A DNA stretch of 64,000 bases, from NCBI GenBank assembly GCA_947095585.1, contig OX352761.1, forward strand, positions 84,435,919 through 84,499,918, read 5' to 3'. Below the pieces are notes generated by a model. That model saw only the letters and a program-made list of their open reading frames with translations. It was not told the DNA's origin and did not search any database. Within the stretch, counting starts at the first letter, position 1. Every line of letters starts with the position of its first letter. Shown here in pieces: positions 33,457 through 45,070 of this stretch. Origin of the DNA: Nephrocerus scutellatus. Taxonomy: Eukaryota > Arthropoda > Insecta > Diptera > Pipunculidae. The translations under genes and the position numbers were made by a program.

Positions 33457-36072
33457 AAAATTCCAGCTAATATCCACTTAGCAGATCCAGATTTTAACCG
33501 ACCAGGCACAATCGATTTATTGTTAGGAGCCGAATTTTACCACGAATTACTTGCTGTCGGACAAATAAAACTATCAGACGACTTGTCCATCTTGCAAAAC
33601 ACAGTACTTGGGTGGATAGTATCGGGAAGAGTTCCTGGATTTGCTCCTATAATCACAACATGTGGAGTATGCCCGGAAGATGAATTACTCAATAACATAG
33701 TAGAGAAGTTCTGGCGAATGGAAGAAGTAGCTGAAGACACATCGACCTTAACTCCTGCTGACCAAAGATGCACCAAACACTTCAAAAGAACCGTTTCTCG
33801 TGAACAATGGAATGGAAGATTTGTAGTAAGGCTGCCATTTGCGCGTCATCCATCGGAATTAGGGCATTCAAAGCAGATCGCGAAAAGAAGATTTTTATCC
33901 TTAGAAAGGAGATTAAATAAAGATGAGCAGCAAAGAATTTTTTATGAAAATTTTATGGAAGAATACCTTCGATTGGGACACATGGAAGAAATTTATATTG
34001 ACAATATGAGTCCACCGCACTACTTCCTTCCGCATCATGGCGTGCTAAAACCAGATAGCTCTACGACAAAGCTTAGAGTTGTGTTCGATGCATCTATGAA
34101 AACATCAACAAATCTCTCATTAAATGATATTCTATTAGCCGGTCCCACCATTCAAGACGATATCTTCTCCATACTACTACGTTTTCGGTTACCGCGGTTT
34201 GTGTTTGTTGCAGATATAGAAAAAATGTACCGACAAGTATTGATTCATGAAGATGATCGTAAATACCAACTGATATTTTGGCGGAAGAATCCAGATGAAA
34301 GACTAAGATGTTACCAGCTGAATACGGTAACGTACGGAACAACATCGGCCCCTTATCTAGCAACACGTTGCCTGCAACAATTGGCCATTGATAACGCACA
34401 AAAGAACGCATTAGGAGCCAAAATATTGGCAAACGATTTTTACATGGATAATGTCATGTCCGGTGCTAATAGCATATCTGAAGCCCTTGAAATGCAAGGG
34501 CAGTTAGTAAAGATTCTGAAATCAGCCGGGTTTACTCTACGCAAATGGTGCAGCAATACACCGCATCTTCTTAAACATATTCCAGCTCAGGATCAAGTGA
34601 ATCAAACAGATTTTCGAGATAAGGAATCACCTACACTAAAAACATTGGGGCTTATTTGGAACCCGCAACGAGACGAGCTATTAATTAATTCAAACCTGCA
34701 AATTAATAAACGGACGACAAAGCGAACGACACTATCAGAAATAGCTCACATTTTTGATCCATTGGGCATCGCCAACCCTATAACGATTACAGCGAAGATT
34801 TTTATACAGCAATTATGGAAGGAAGGTTTCGATTGGGATGCCGCACTTCCAATGGAATTGCACACAACTTGGGAGACATTTCGGAAGGATCTGGCCGCCA
34901 TAACGGAAATAAAGATCCCTAGACACATTTTTAATAACAAAATTGCAAAGGGGATTCAACTACGTGCTTTTGCCGATGCCTCGGGAAGGGCCTATGGAAG
35001 CGCCGTCTATGTTCGGTCAAGTTATAGCGATGGAACAATAACTGTTCATTTACAATGTTCAAAATCTAGAGTAGCACCAATTAAAAGAGGAATAGATGGA
35101 GAAATCACGCCGACAACAACAATACCACGATTAGAATTATGCGCCGCAAGGTTAGCTACAGAACTCACTCAACGAGTAACAAAGGACTTAAAACTAGGAG
35201 AGCTGGATACATACTTTTGGACCGATTCCGAAATTGTGTTAGCTTGGGTAAACTCGGAGGCATCCAGATATCACTGTTTTATAGCAAATCGAATCAAGTT
35301 TATAAGAAGCAAAACTCTTCCTGAGCAATGGCGTCATGTTCCAACTAAGCAAAATCCTGCTGACATCGTATCCAGAGGAATATCAGCAGAAAAGCTAAAA
35401 TCTTGTACCCCGTGGTTCTATGGGCCTTTATATCTATATGGCCCAAAAACCACCTGGCCAGGGATTTATAAGAAAGGAAACACAGATTGTGAGGTCAAGA
35501 GGTCCGCAATCGTACTGGCAACAACTGTCGGAATTACTATTACAAATGGGATAGATCATCAAAACTCGTTTGCACGATTACAAAGGGTTATTGCAAATGT
35601 AAGAAGATTTATATACAACTGCAAGACTTGTAATATGAACAAACGATTGTCAGGCCATCCGTCGTCGGTCGAACTAAGCCATGCCAACAATGTTATAATG
35701 AAAGAAGTGCAACATCAAGTGTTTAAGGAAGATCAAAAACAACTATCCGATGGAAAATATGTCCAAAATCAAAGCGTACTAAGCAGTTTGTCACCATTTG
35801 TGGATGAGGAAGGAATACTTCGTGTAGGAGGTCGTCTAGAATCATCAGCATTAAGCTATGATGCGAAGCACCCAATCTTGCTCCCATATAACCACGATCT
35901 CACAAAATTAATAATAACAGAGATTCACCAGAACAATCTTCATGTCCATCCACAGGGATTGTTAGCAGCCGTGCGTCAGAAGTATTGGCCCATCAAGGGA
36001 AAAACACTTGCTCGTTCGGTAGTCCAAAAATGGGTTCGATGTGCTAGAGCAAAACCCAAATTAATGACGTAA
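33457..36072 (+). pseudogene. BEL pol: RT, RNase H, integrase N-terminus
   Basis: The same phase continues as an 850-codon open frame from 33520. The RT has the first catalytic Asp in FVADIEKMYR (residue 232). The YxDD box reads YMDN at residues 308-311 (34441-34452), so the second catalytic Asp is Asn. RNase H keeps all four acidic residues (D486 in FADAS, E539 in PRLEL, D569 in WTDSE, D615 in NPADIVSRG). In the integrase zinc-binding HHCC region, His residues are present near 803-810. The first Cys position is Trp838, and C841 remains. TAA at 36070-36072 interrupts the integrase. Confidence 0.92.
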
Positions 36073-38172
36073 GTGATGGGAGATCTACCAGCGACGCGGG
36101 TACAACCTGCTCGACCCTTCGTGAATACGGGAGTAGACTTTTTTGGACCGGTTTGGGTACACTTTAAAATAAGAGGGAAACAACCACGGAAGGTCTACGT
36201 GGCAGTATTTTGTTGTTTCACAACGAAGGCAACACATTTTGAGGTAGTTAGCGATCTTACTACTGAAGCATTCATAGGTGCACTTAAACGATTCACAGGA
36301 AGAAGAGGTAATTGTCAAAACCTTTACTGCGACAACGCGACAAATTTCGTTGGAGCACGAAATCAGTTGGAGTATATAGAGCCATCCATAGATTCATCAT
36401 CATCCAGAGAAAAAATTGCATCTTTCTGCACGGAGAGGAGTATGCAATTCCATTTTATACCACCGCGAGTACCACACTTCGGCGGTTTATGGGAAGCCGC
36501 TGTTAAATCAGCTAAGCACTTTTTAAAACGCAATCTCTTATCGGCTAATCTTACCTATGAAGAACTCGAGACACTGATGATAGAGATAGAAGCAATTCTA
36601 AATTCAAGACCACTAACGTCTCTGTCTTCAGATCCCAACGATCTCTCTGCGCTGACTCCGGGACATTTCCTGATTGGAGAACCCTTAACATCCACAATCG
36701 ATGCTAGATCAGCAAAGTTAAACACCAGCCTTAATTATCGATGGAGAACAATCGCCGCCATAAAGTCACAATTTTGGCAGCGCTGGTCACACGAATATCT
36801 ATGTGAGCTACAGCATCGAAATAAATGGCGAAGCCAGCAAGATAACGCTACTCCTGGGATGTTAGTTGTCATAAAGGACGATAACTTACCGCCAATGCAG
36901 TGGCAGCTAGGAAGAATTATGAAATGCATTAAAGGAAATGACAATCTAGTTCGAGTGGTAGAAGTTAAGACTACCAGTGGTCTGCTCAAAAGACCAATAC
37001 ATAAACTAGCACCCTTACCAGTCGACAGTGAACCAACGTTAATTCAAGATAACAACAAATCGACACCGACGACATCTCCTACAGAAGAAATACCTAGGAA
37101 ACGTATCAAACATTCATTGGGTTCCAGTGTAGTAACGATGTTACTAGTCTTACTAACAATCCCAATTAGCCAAGGACTGCCAATTCATCTGGAGCCGTTC
37201 AAGGCTTACCCAGGTGTTTATTTCGAAAATATCGGCACAGCGAGCATGATATCCAGTGATTGGAATATTATAGCGTATTATGATATGCAACTTTATGCCA
37301 AGGAACTAAGGCTCGTCCAGAATGCCAGTTTCTTCCTGGAAGGTCTGTGCAGTAAAATGAACCCCAAGGAGCAGTGTAGAAGTATAACAACTCAAATTCA
37401 GCATCTTACAAAGGAACTGGTAGCTACCAATGACCTATTGTCGGACACATCTATTCCAACTCGAATAAAACGGGGAGCCTTAAATCTAGTGGAAAATGTA
37501 GCCAATGCATTGTTTGGTGTTTTGGATTCCGAATATGCCGAGCAAATGTCAAATACAATCAACGGACTGCAGGAAAACGAAGAGCACTTACTATCTTACG
37601 CAGCCACGGTACATCTTATGAATCGAAATCAAGAGGCGATATCCCAACATTTTGAAGCAATAACCTACAGCATTGATGAATTAAAAACTCGATTCGACAA
37701 TATAGCTAGGGAAGTTCAACAAGAAAAATTGTCAAGCATATTTATCTCCCTTGCAATACAAACTTTGACTAACACAGCAAATTTTCAACGTATCCAAGCC
37801 TCTCTCTTAGACGTTATTACTCACAGTCAACATGGAAAAATTAGCCCATTGTTGTTACCCCCATCTCAGCTAAGCCAGGAGCTACGACGCATAATGGAAC
37901 ACTTACCTTCGGACCTAAGACTTCCGACAGCAATCTTGGATCTAACTAACCTATACAATTTAATGACTATTGAAGGAAGAATTCTACCAAATCACGCAAT
38001 TTTTAAAATCAGGATACCATTGATATCAACCGAACCATTCGAATTATTTCATGTGATTCCAGTACCAGTACTTGTAGATGAAACCTTCACCGAAATACGA
38101 CCAACATCGCCATTTCTTATAATAAACCTACATCGAGATCAGTACTACTCTCTCTCTCCGAATAAGGTGTAA
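36073..38172 (+). pseudogene. BEL integrase core and env-like region
   Basis: This open frame of 699 codons continues in phase after the 36070 stop. The integrase core has D22 (TGVDFFGP), D87 (LYCDNATNF) and E141 (GGLWEAAVKSAKH), a complete DDE set. From about residue 347 a hydrophobic signal-like stretch opens an env-like part. It has a furin-type site RIKR at residues 464-467 (37462-37473). A hydrophobic segment with ALFGVLDSE follows, the pattern of the fusion-protein family shared by insect errantiviruses and baculovirus F proteins. The frame ends at TAA 38170-38172 near a frameshift. Confidence 0.88.
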
Positions 38173-38173
38173 A

Positions 38174-38849
38174 AGGTTGTGCATCTACATCATTACATCA
38201 TAAGGGCTCAATCGCTAGTGCGTGCGAAATTTCACTTTTTAACCATATTCCCGATTGGCACAGCTGCCAAAGACAAAGGTCAGGTGAAGGGCCTCATTGG
38301 ATTCAGCTGCACAATTCAAACGAATGGATTTACGCCTTGCGAAAAGTATCAACTCTAAATATAGTATGTGGTCCAAATACAACTCATCTTACCATTCAAG
38401 GCTCAGGAATAGCAAAGCTAGAACCGGACTGCATCATGAAGCAAGAGTTTCTGACAAAACGGGGGCATAATATATTTCCTTCAGCCATGAGGATGTCATA
38501 CCTACCGCTAAGCAACCTCACGGATGTCATTATTCCTGATCAAAATACCACGCAAAATGTGTCTCTCCCTGCTTACCATCGCCATGAAGCCGAAATCGAA
38601 GCGCTGAAGCAAACCATTCAAAGATTTCAAGATCCCTTGCCAATTAACCTCCAACACCATGACATCCACCATAGCATCGGAATCACTGGGGTACTAATTG
38701 CAGTCTCTATTTTGATTTTTCTATGCGTACAGTGCTACCGAAAGCCGAGGAAAATTATCAAGCCAGTTCCAATCCCGAGGGCCCGAAGTGATGTCCCCAT
38801 GACGCCGAACCATCCCGAAGGCAGATTCGCGATTAACATTGATGAATGA
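38174..38849 (+). pseudogene. env-like C-terminus after a frameshift
   Basis: A different phase continues env-like sequence. It is open from about 38166 and is seen as a 170-codon frame from 38337. A membrane-spanning stretch (IGITGVLIAVSILIFL) is followed by a short basic tail, the usual end of a membrane glycoprotein. The phase change near 38165 separates it from the 36073 frame. This is a broken old copy, and no intact product is encoded. Confidence 0.82.
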
Positions 38850-38956
38850 TTAAGTTTAAGCAACTTAAATAGAATACTCCTATATATTTAAAATTGTAAT
38901 CCATAGTTAAATAATTAATTTCAATTATCATTGATATGTTGAACCTTCTGTTCAAC

Positions 38957-38967
38957 GCGGGGCAGAA
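38957..38967 (+). promoter_or_regulatory. Polypurine tract candidate
   Basis: GCGGGGCAGAA lies directly before the TGTTGAAC start of the 3' LTR, the position where plus-strand DNA synthesis is primed. Confidence 0.6.
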
Positions 38968-39478
38968 TGTTGAACTCTCGTTCAAGGTTGCTCCTATCAG
39001 GCAGACGACTATCGCAGCATAATGCCAAATTATGCTAACATTGCATTTTCTCCTATCGTGAGAAGAATGAATTTCCCACATTGCCGCTTTTGCCAAATTT
39101 GCATTTCGGCTGTCGTTAGCACCTTGAGCGAAGTTCACATTTTTGTAACGGGAGTATGTTGGGAACATACTTTTGTTATCGCTGCAATTTCTGTTCTGTT
39201 TTCTGCTTAGCGGAATATGCAACGAAGCAGTTTATGTTAACTGTATGTCATTTGTATTATATTCGTATTTGTATTGTAAGTCATTTTTGTATAAATTGAG
39301 TCAAATTATAATGAATAAACGAAGTCGGTTTCAATCTACCTAACAACCCAGAACTCGTTATTTGACGTTGTAGGATTCGTTGGATACACTTGGTTTGAAC
39401 TAAGTGTATCGCACCCCAATCAGATCTAGGTTTATGTACCTAAGATCTTATCCAAGTAAAGCAACTTGGGTCTAAACA
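38968..39478 (+). repeat. 3' LTR of the BEL element (511 bp)
   Basis: It begins TGTTGAACTC and ends GGGTCTAAACA, with matching TGTT/AACA ends. An AATAAA polyadenylation signal is at 39314-39319. The right 355 bp, from 39124, is also the first component of the downstream tandem array. The start is set by the polypurine tract because the 5' LTR start is missing. Confidence 0.85.
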
Positions 39479-41585
39479 GAGTTTTTTTGTGAAAGCAAAG
39501 GCTGCAGATGTATATACAAGAAAATAAAGTTGAAGTTTTAAGATTTTAAAATGTAAAAAAAATTGTGAAGTGGAAGATCGGACTTTGAAAAAAGTGGTAA
39601 CGCCATCTTTATAGTGAAAGAGCACAAATGCGCTAATCGTTCATACCTTTTTTTTTTATTTTATAAAATTCAAAGATTGAAGACAAAATCAAAATTTCTA
39701 TTAGTGGAAACTCCATTTTGTTAAAACAAAAATTAAAAAAAGTGCGAGTACACAAAAATCAATTTATAAAAACGTCTTTCGATAATACATGTAAAGATTA
39801 TGAAGTACGAAGGCGCCAAACAATTATTAGAAAACGGCGAGTTAAACAAGTGGAATTAGAACCTAAAATTACCAAGTTTTAAAAATTCTCTGCAGAGACA
39901 AAGTGTGCAGAAATTGTTTAAAAAGGGCGCCATAATTAGAACAAAGAAATTCGCAATAGAAAAAAAAGGTGCGAACGCAGCTTACAAGAGCGAGAGTTAC
40001 TTGAGACCAAAAGCTCTCAATTTGTTAAATATTCAATTTACGATCATCGAGTCAGCATCGCATCAGAGGCAAAAACCCGAACTAATAAAGTGGATCGAGT
40101 TGTTCGAGTGCTCCTCAAACCGTGGACCGAGTTCTTTTCTAAATTAAAATTTGAGTTTTTTTTATTGATTTCTTGCTACCTTCTTGAGTTTTCTTTTGAT
40201 ATCAGTTTCATTCAAAATTGATTCTATTTTTGCTTTTCTGAGTTTTTTTTTTTGATTACTTCAGCTAATTTGAAATTGAGTTTTTTTTTATTTAAATTGA
40301 GTTTTATTAACTTTGCGATAATATCGGGTTTTTCTTTATCCGAATTTAAGATTGAGTTTTCTCTACCTTTGAGTTTCTTCATCGAATTTATTCTAAATCG
40401 AGTTTTCTTTTTACTTTTTGAATTTATTAGATTCAGTTGATTTAAAATCAAGTTCTTTTTAACTTCTGAATTTATTTTGATTCAGTTAATTTAAAAACGA
40501 GTTTTTTTTTGGATTTTTTTGTTTTATTTAACTTACACTTAATCAGTAGTGTAAACTGCACTCAGTAGTTTCATATATCATTAACCCATAATTTGCAACA
40601 GGTTCGTCAACGAGATCCTGCCGGCAAGATATCATTGAGCTCAACCAAGTAAGTGCCTATTGCTTAATTTTTTTACACCAGTTTTTTTTACTACTAAGCG
40701 CAGTATATATATATATATAAAAAGGATGAAGAAACAGTCTTTTTAAATAACTTTCTATAAATAAAGGTAATTGCCATTATTTTTGAATAATTCTGTTTTC
40801 ATATCAATATACTCATAACTTTTGTGAAACATACATATATTACATACATCGCTTTCTTTTGATTTAATTTTTTTATATATTTCATTTTAAATTTGAAGTT
40901 TTAATAATAAAAGTTAATAGAAGTAATACATGTATATGAAATTTGAAAAGACAACAACGTGATTTTTCATTGCCGTGGCCCATTGGTGGTGTGAGGCATA
41001 TTCCTTTTTTTTATATTTTTTCTTGTCCCCACCATGAGTGAGTAGACAAGTCGGCTGTAGGTGTGTGACTGGGATTGGTGATCCCACGATGATTTCTCTC
41101 GGCGCTTTTCAGAAATGACCCGACGGACTGCGGACAGATGGACTTAGTAAAGTCGACCCTTTCCTTCATGATTTTGTGAGGCCTCGGTATTGGTGCAATC
41201 AGGACATTCCTTCTAGATTTAGTTAGCTATTAATAAAAAAAAAAAGGAAAATTTTCGAAAAGAAGTCAAAATTTTCTTTTGTTAATTTTAAAGTAAATTT
41301 TAAAGTAGGATAATATAGTTGTAAGTTTAGTATATAAAAGCAAAGAAATGACCTGGCTGCACCGGGACTGAGGGACGGTATCCTTTATTCCCTCCTTTTT
41401 CCAACCCCCTTTTGATTCCGATTTTCCTTTTTTTTATAAGTCGACACGACAATTTAAAAGTTTTATTCTTGACGAGGTGTCACTGGTAAGTGACAAGGAC
41501 CGCCCGTCCGACGAGCTAAGCCGAGCAACCGCGAGCGTGTCGCGACGTCCTTGCCAGTGGCAGAACCCCTAGTGGGACCTCGCTC
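39479..41585 (+). other. Unit 1 unrecognised region
   Basis: No long ORF. It holds an AT-rich leader, a degenerate GAGTTTT-rich stretch (about 40130-40510), a (TA)n tract (40704-40719) and a TATATAAAAG box near 41333. There is also an A-run after ATTAAT near 41232. A GC-rich segment at 41476-41580 contains inverted repeats. Parts may be the 5' region of the gypsy element or other TE debris. I cannot assign it. The first bases (GAGTTTTTTT) are the right flank of the BEL insertion. Confidence 0.6.
40130..40515 (+). repeat. Degenerate GAGTTTT-rich repeat tract
   Basis: Motifs of the form ATTGAGTTTT(T)n or ATCGAGTTTTC recur roughly every 30-70 bp on a T-rich background. The tract is conserved in every unit (about 44460-44840, 49455-49835, 54475-54855, 59495-59865). 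Confidence 0.6.
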
Positions 41586-42920
41586 CATAACACGCTCTTA
41601 AAAGTTTTAGACTGGTGTAGCAGGGAAGGGTTATCCATCAACCCTTGCAAGACGGTTCTAGTGCCTTTCACCAAATAATTTTGATTGACTTAAACCCAAT
41701 CACCATAAAAGGCACCACTCTTATGTACTCCAGCGAGGTCAAATACCTCGGTGTTATCCTTGATAAAAGACTTAACTGGAATGCTCATATCAAGTCTGCT
41801 ACTAAACGCGCTACAAGGGCCCTATGGGCCTGCAGGAGACTTTACGGCAGTACTTGGGGCCTCAATCCTAAGATGATATATTGGATTTACACGTTGATGG
41901 TGAGACCCATAATCTCGTATGCAGCCATAATATGGTGGCCCAAGGTACTCGAGCGAAAAACGGCAAACGAGCTTCAGAAGCGCCAAAGAATTGCCTGTCT
42001 AGGTATTACAGGTGCTATGCGCACCTGCCCAACGACAGCATTAGAAGCTATCGTAGGTCTTTCGCCCCTTCAGGTATTCATCAGGAAGACGGCCGCTAGA
42101 TGCGCTATTAAGCTGCAACTAGAATTTAAGTATAAACCAGGCGACCTTGTGGGACACCTGAGTATTCTCAACTCAATTCCCCAAAGAGACATGTTCTGCA
42201 CAATACCGGACGTTATGGTCAGGGAGTACTGTTTCGGAAGGTTATTTGAAGTAGAGATCTCAGACCGCACAAGCTGGTCAAATGGTGCTCCGACACTCCA
42301 TGCCATAGATATCTGTGCCAGGTTAAACCTTAGCAAAGGCGATAGAATATATATTTACTCAGACAGCCAGGCAGCAATTAAAGCGCTGTCGTCCAACTTA
42401 ATGGACTCTTTAACAGTAAAAAGCTGCTACGAAGCATTGCAATCTCTGGTTAAGCTCGGTTGGGTACCAGGTCATAGAGGTATCGCAGGCAACGAAGCCG
42501 CAGATGAACTAGCTAGAGCTGGCTCAGAAACTGCAATCATAGGACCTGAACCTTTTTGTAGCGTCAACTGGTGTGCCGCCACGAAGGTGTTAAACTGTTG
42601 GGAGGGCGAACTTCGCCTGGCACATTGGATTAATACCCCAGGGCTAAGCCAATCCAAATAACTGATCAGACCCTATTCATACAAAGAAATCCTGAATCTT
42701 GATAAAGGAAGCATTAGGAAACTAGTAAGTTTTCTAACTGGCCACTGTGGCCTTAGATACCATCTTAGCAAAATGGGTGAAGCCTCTCTAACAGAATGCA
42801 GATGCGGAGGATGAGGAGTCATCCGAACATGTTCTCTGCGATTGCCCAGCACTTATATGGTTAAGGAAACGCATATTCCATAAGGAAATATGCTTAACAG
42901 CGGAGTTGAAAAACTCTTTA
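41586..42920 (+). pseudogene. Unit 1 LINE fragment (RT C-terminus + broken RNase H)
   Basis: The reading is the C-terminal part of a non-LTR retrotransposon polyprotein from an RNase H-bearing clade (I/LOA-like). Signs are LSINP-KT, KYLGVILDKRLNW, the thumb region (IISYAAIIWWPKV) and RNase H pieces YSDSQAA and GHRGIAGNEAADELA. The RNase H start, with the first catalytic Asp and the Glu, is deleted at SWSNGAPTLHAI. The frame breaks at CACCAAATAATTTTG, at a TAA near 42659, and again near 42812 inside the C-terminal Cys/His motif. In this unit the 3' end and poly-A are lost at about 42920. Confidence 0.9.
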
Positions 42921-43457
42921 CTCGATTCACACTCGCTATACAGTGATGCCATTCGGGCTTCGTAACGCTCCGCAAACTATGTGTCGCCTTATGGACCGAG
43001 TTATTCCGCCAAAACTTAAAGATCGGGTGTTTGTCTATCTGGATGATTTACTTCTTATATCAGAAGATTTTGACAATTACATTGAGCTGCTTATAGAAGT
43101 GTCAGAGCAAATACGTAAGGCAGGTTTGACATTGAATATCGACAAGTTCTGTTTACGCGAAATGAAGTATCTCGGTTACTTTGTAGACCAGGGGTGCTTA
43201 CGAACAGATCCGAACAAGGTTTCTGCGATTTCCAATTATCCTTCCCCTAAAACTGTTCGTCCAGTACGACGTTTTTTGGGAATGGCTGGATGGTATCGGC
43301 GATTTATCGGGAATTTCGCGGAACTGTCAGCACCTTTACCCGACCTACTTAAAAAGGTTAAATCCTTTAAATGGACGGACGAAACTCAGAATGCCTTTGG
43401 GAGGTTAAAGGAAAAACTTACAACAGCTGCAGTGCTATCCAATCCTGATTTTAATCC
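42921..43457 (+). pseudogene. Unit 1 gypsy RT fragment (subtype A)
   Basis: Ty3/gypsy reverse transcriptase C-terminal half: MPFGLRNAPQT, the catalytic VYLDDLL box (YLDD), then FLGMAGWYRRFIGNF of the connection region, ending at SNPDFNP. The N-terminal RT and protease are missing. The fragment ends abruptly where the next LTR copy starts. Subtype A has the KDRVF residues before YLDD and lacks Ser-Lys after NIDK. Confidence 0.92.
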
Positions 43458-43812
43458 TTGAGCGAAGTTCACATTTTTGTAACGGGATTATGTTGGGAAC
43501 ATACTTTTGTTATCGCTGCAATTTCTGTTCTGTTTTCTGCTTAGCGGAATATGCAACGAAGCAGTTTATGTTATTTGTATGTCATTTGTATTATATTCGT
43601 ATTTGTATTGTAAGTCATTTTTGTATAAATTGAGTCAAATTATAATGAATAAACGAAGTCGTTATCAATCTACCTAACAACCCAGAACTCGTTATTTGAC
43701 GTTGTAGGATTCGTTGGATACACTTGGTTTGAACTAAGTGTATCGCACCCCAATCAGATCTAGGTTTATGTACCTAAGATCTTATCCAAGTAAAGCAACT
43801 TGGGTCTAAACA
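43458..43812 (+). repeat. Unit 2 BEL LTR 3' part
   Basis: 355 bp matching 39124-39478. At two sites (GTTATTTG and CGTTATC) it agrees with the 5' LTR remnant and not with the adjacent 3' LTR. Confidence 0.94.
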
Positions 43813-45035
43813 GAGTTTTTTTGTGAAAGCAAAGGCTGCAGATGTATATACAAGAAAATAAAGTTGAAGTTTTAAGAATTTAAAATGTAAAAAAAATTGT
43901 GAAGTGGAAGATCGGACTTTGAATAAAAGTGGTAACGCTATCTTTATAGTGAAAAAGCACAAATGCGCTAATCGTTCATACCTTTTTTTTATTTTATAAA
44001 ATTCAAAGATTGAAGACAAAATCAAAATTTCTATTAGTGGAAACTCCATTTTGTTAAAACAAAAATTAAAAAAAGTGCGAGTACACAAAAATCAATTCAT
44101 AAAAACGTCTTTCGATAATACATGTAAAGATTATGAAGTACGAAGGCGCCAAACAATTATTAGAAAACGGCGAGTTAAACAAGTGGAATTAGAACCTAAA
44201 ATTACCAAGTTTTAAAAATTCTCTGCAGAGACAAAGTGTGCAGAAATTGTTCAAAAAGGGCGCCATAATTACAACAAAGAAATTCGCAATAGAAAAAAAA
44301 GGTGCGAACGCAGTTTAAAAGAGCGAGAGTTACTTGAGACCAAAAGCTCTCAATTTGTTAAATATTCAATTTACGATCATCGAGTCAGCATCGCATCAGA
44401 GGCAAAAACCCGAACTAATAAAGTGGATCGAGTTGTTCGAGTGCTCCTCAAACCGTGGACCGAGTTCTTTTCTAAATTAAAATTTGAGTTTTTTTTATTG
44501 ATTTCTTGCTACCTTCTTGAGTTTTCTTTTGATATCAGTTTCATTCAAAATTGATTCTATTTTTGCTTTTCTGAGTTTTTTTTTTGATTACTTCAGCTAA
44601 TTTGAAATTGAGTTTTTTTTTTATTTAAATTGAGTTTTATTAACTTTGCGATAATATCGGGTTTTTCTTTATCCGAATTTAAGATTGAGTTTTCTCTACC
44701 TTTGAGTTTCTTCATCGAATTTATTCTAAATCGAGTTTTCTTTTTACTTTTTGAATTTATTAGATTCAGTTGATTTAAAATCAAGTTCTTTTTAACTTCT
44801 GAATTTATTTTGATTCAGTTAATTTAAAAACGAGTTTTTTTTTGGATTTTTTTGTTTTATTTAACTTACACTTAATCAGTAGTGTAAACTGCACTCAGTA
44901 GTTTCATATATCATTAACCCATACTTTGCAACAGGTTCGTCAACGAGATCCTGCCGGCAAGATATCATTGAGCTCAACCAAGTAAGTGCCAATTGCTTAA
45001 TTTTTTTACACCAGTTTTTTTTACTACTAAGCGCA

Positions 45036-45070
<35 letters not shown>

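Larger units (their letters stand above)
30938..39478 (+). mobile_element. BEL/Pao LTR retrotransposon with env-like gene, degraded
   Basis: The element has a 5' LTR remnant, a primer-binding region, gag with a DUF1759-type domain and zinc knuckles, an aspartic protease, RT, RNase H, integrase, an env-like region and a full 3' LTR. The domain order and the RT/RNase H motifs fit BEL/Pao; elements of this group such as roo can carry env. Stops at 31798, 31963, 33454 and 36070 and a frameshift near 38165 make it non-autonomous. The coding phase is otherwise constant. LTR overlap differs by about 4 substitutions and a 10-bp indel in ~257 bp. Confidence 0.93.

Noticed and set aside
39124..39478. 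Array LTR pieces as separate BEL insertions or solo LTRs
   Set aside because: All start at the same internal LTR point with identical flanks, so they are parts of the tandem unit.
39905..40147. 80-codon ORF MQKLFKKGAII..., seen in units 1 and 5
   Set aside because: It is frame-disrupted in units 2, 3 and 4, shows no recognisable domain and has ordinary composition for the AT-rich region. Not supported as a gene.
41645..42661. 338-codon ORF taken as an intact RNase H gene
   Set aside because: The first ~12 residues come from a frameshifted phase, the RNase H lacks two catalytic acids, and the frame is stopped before the natural C-terminus.
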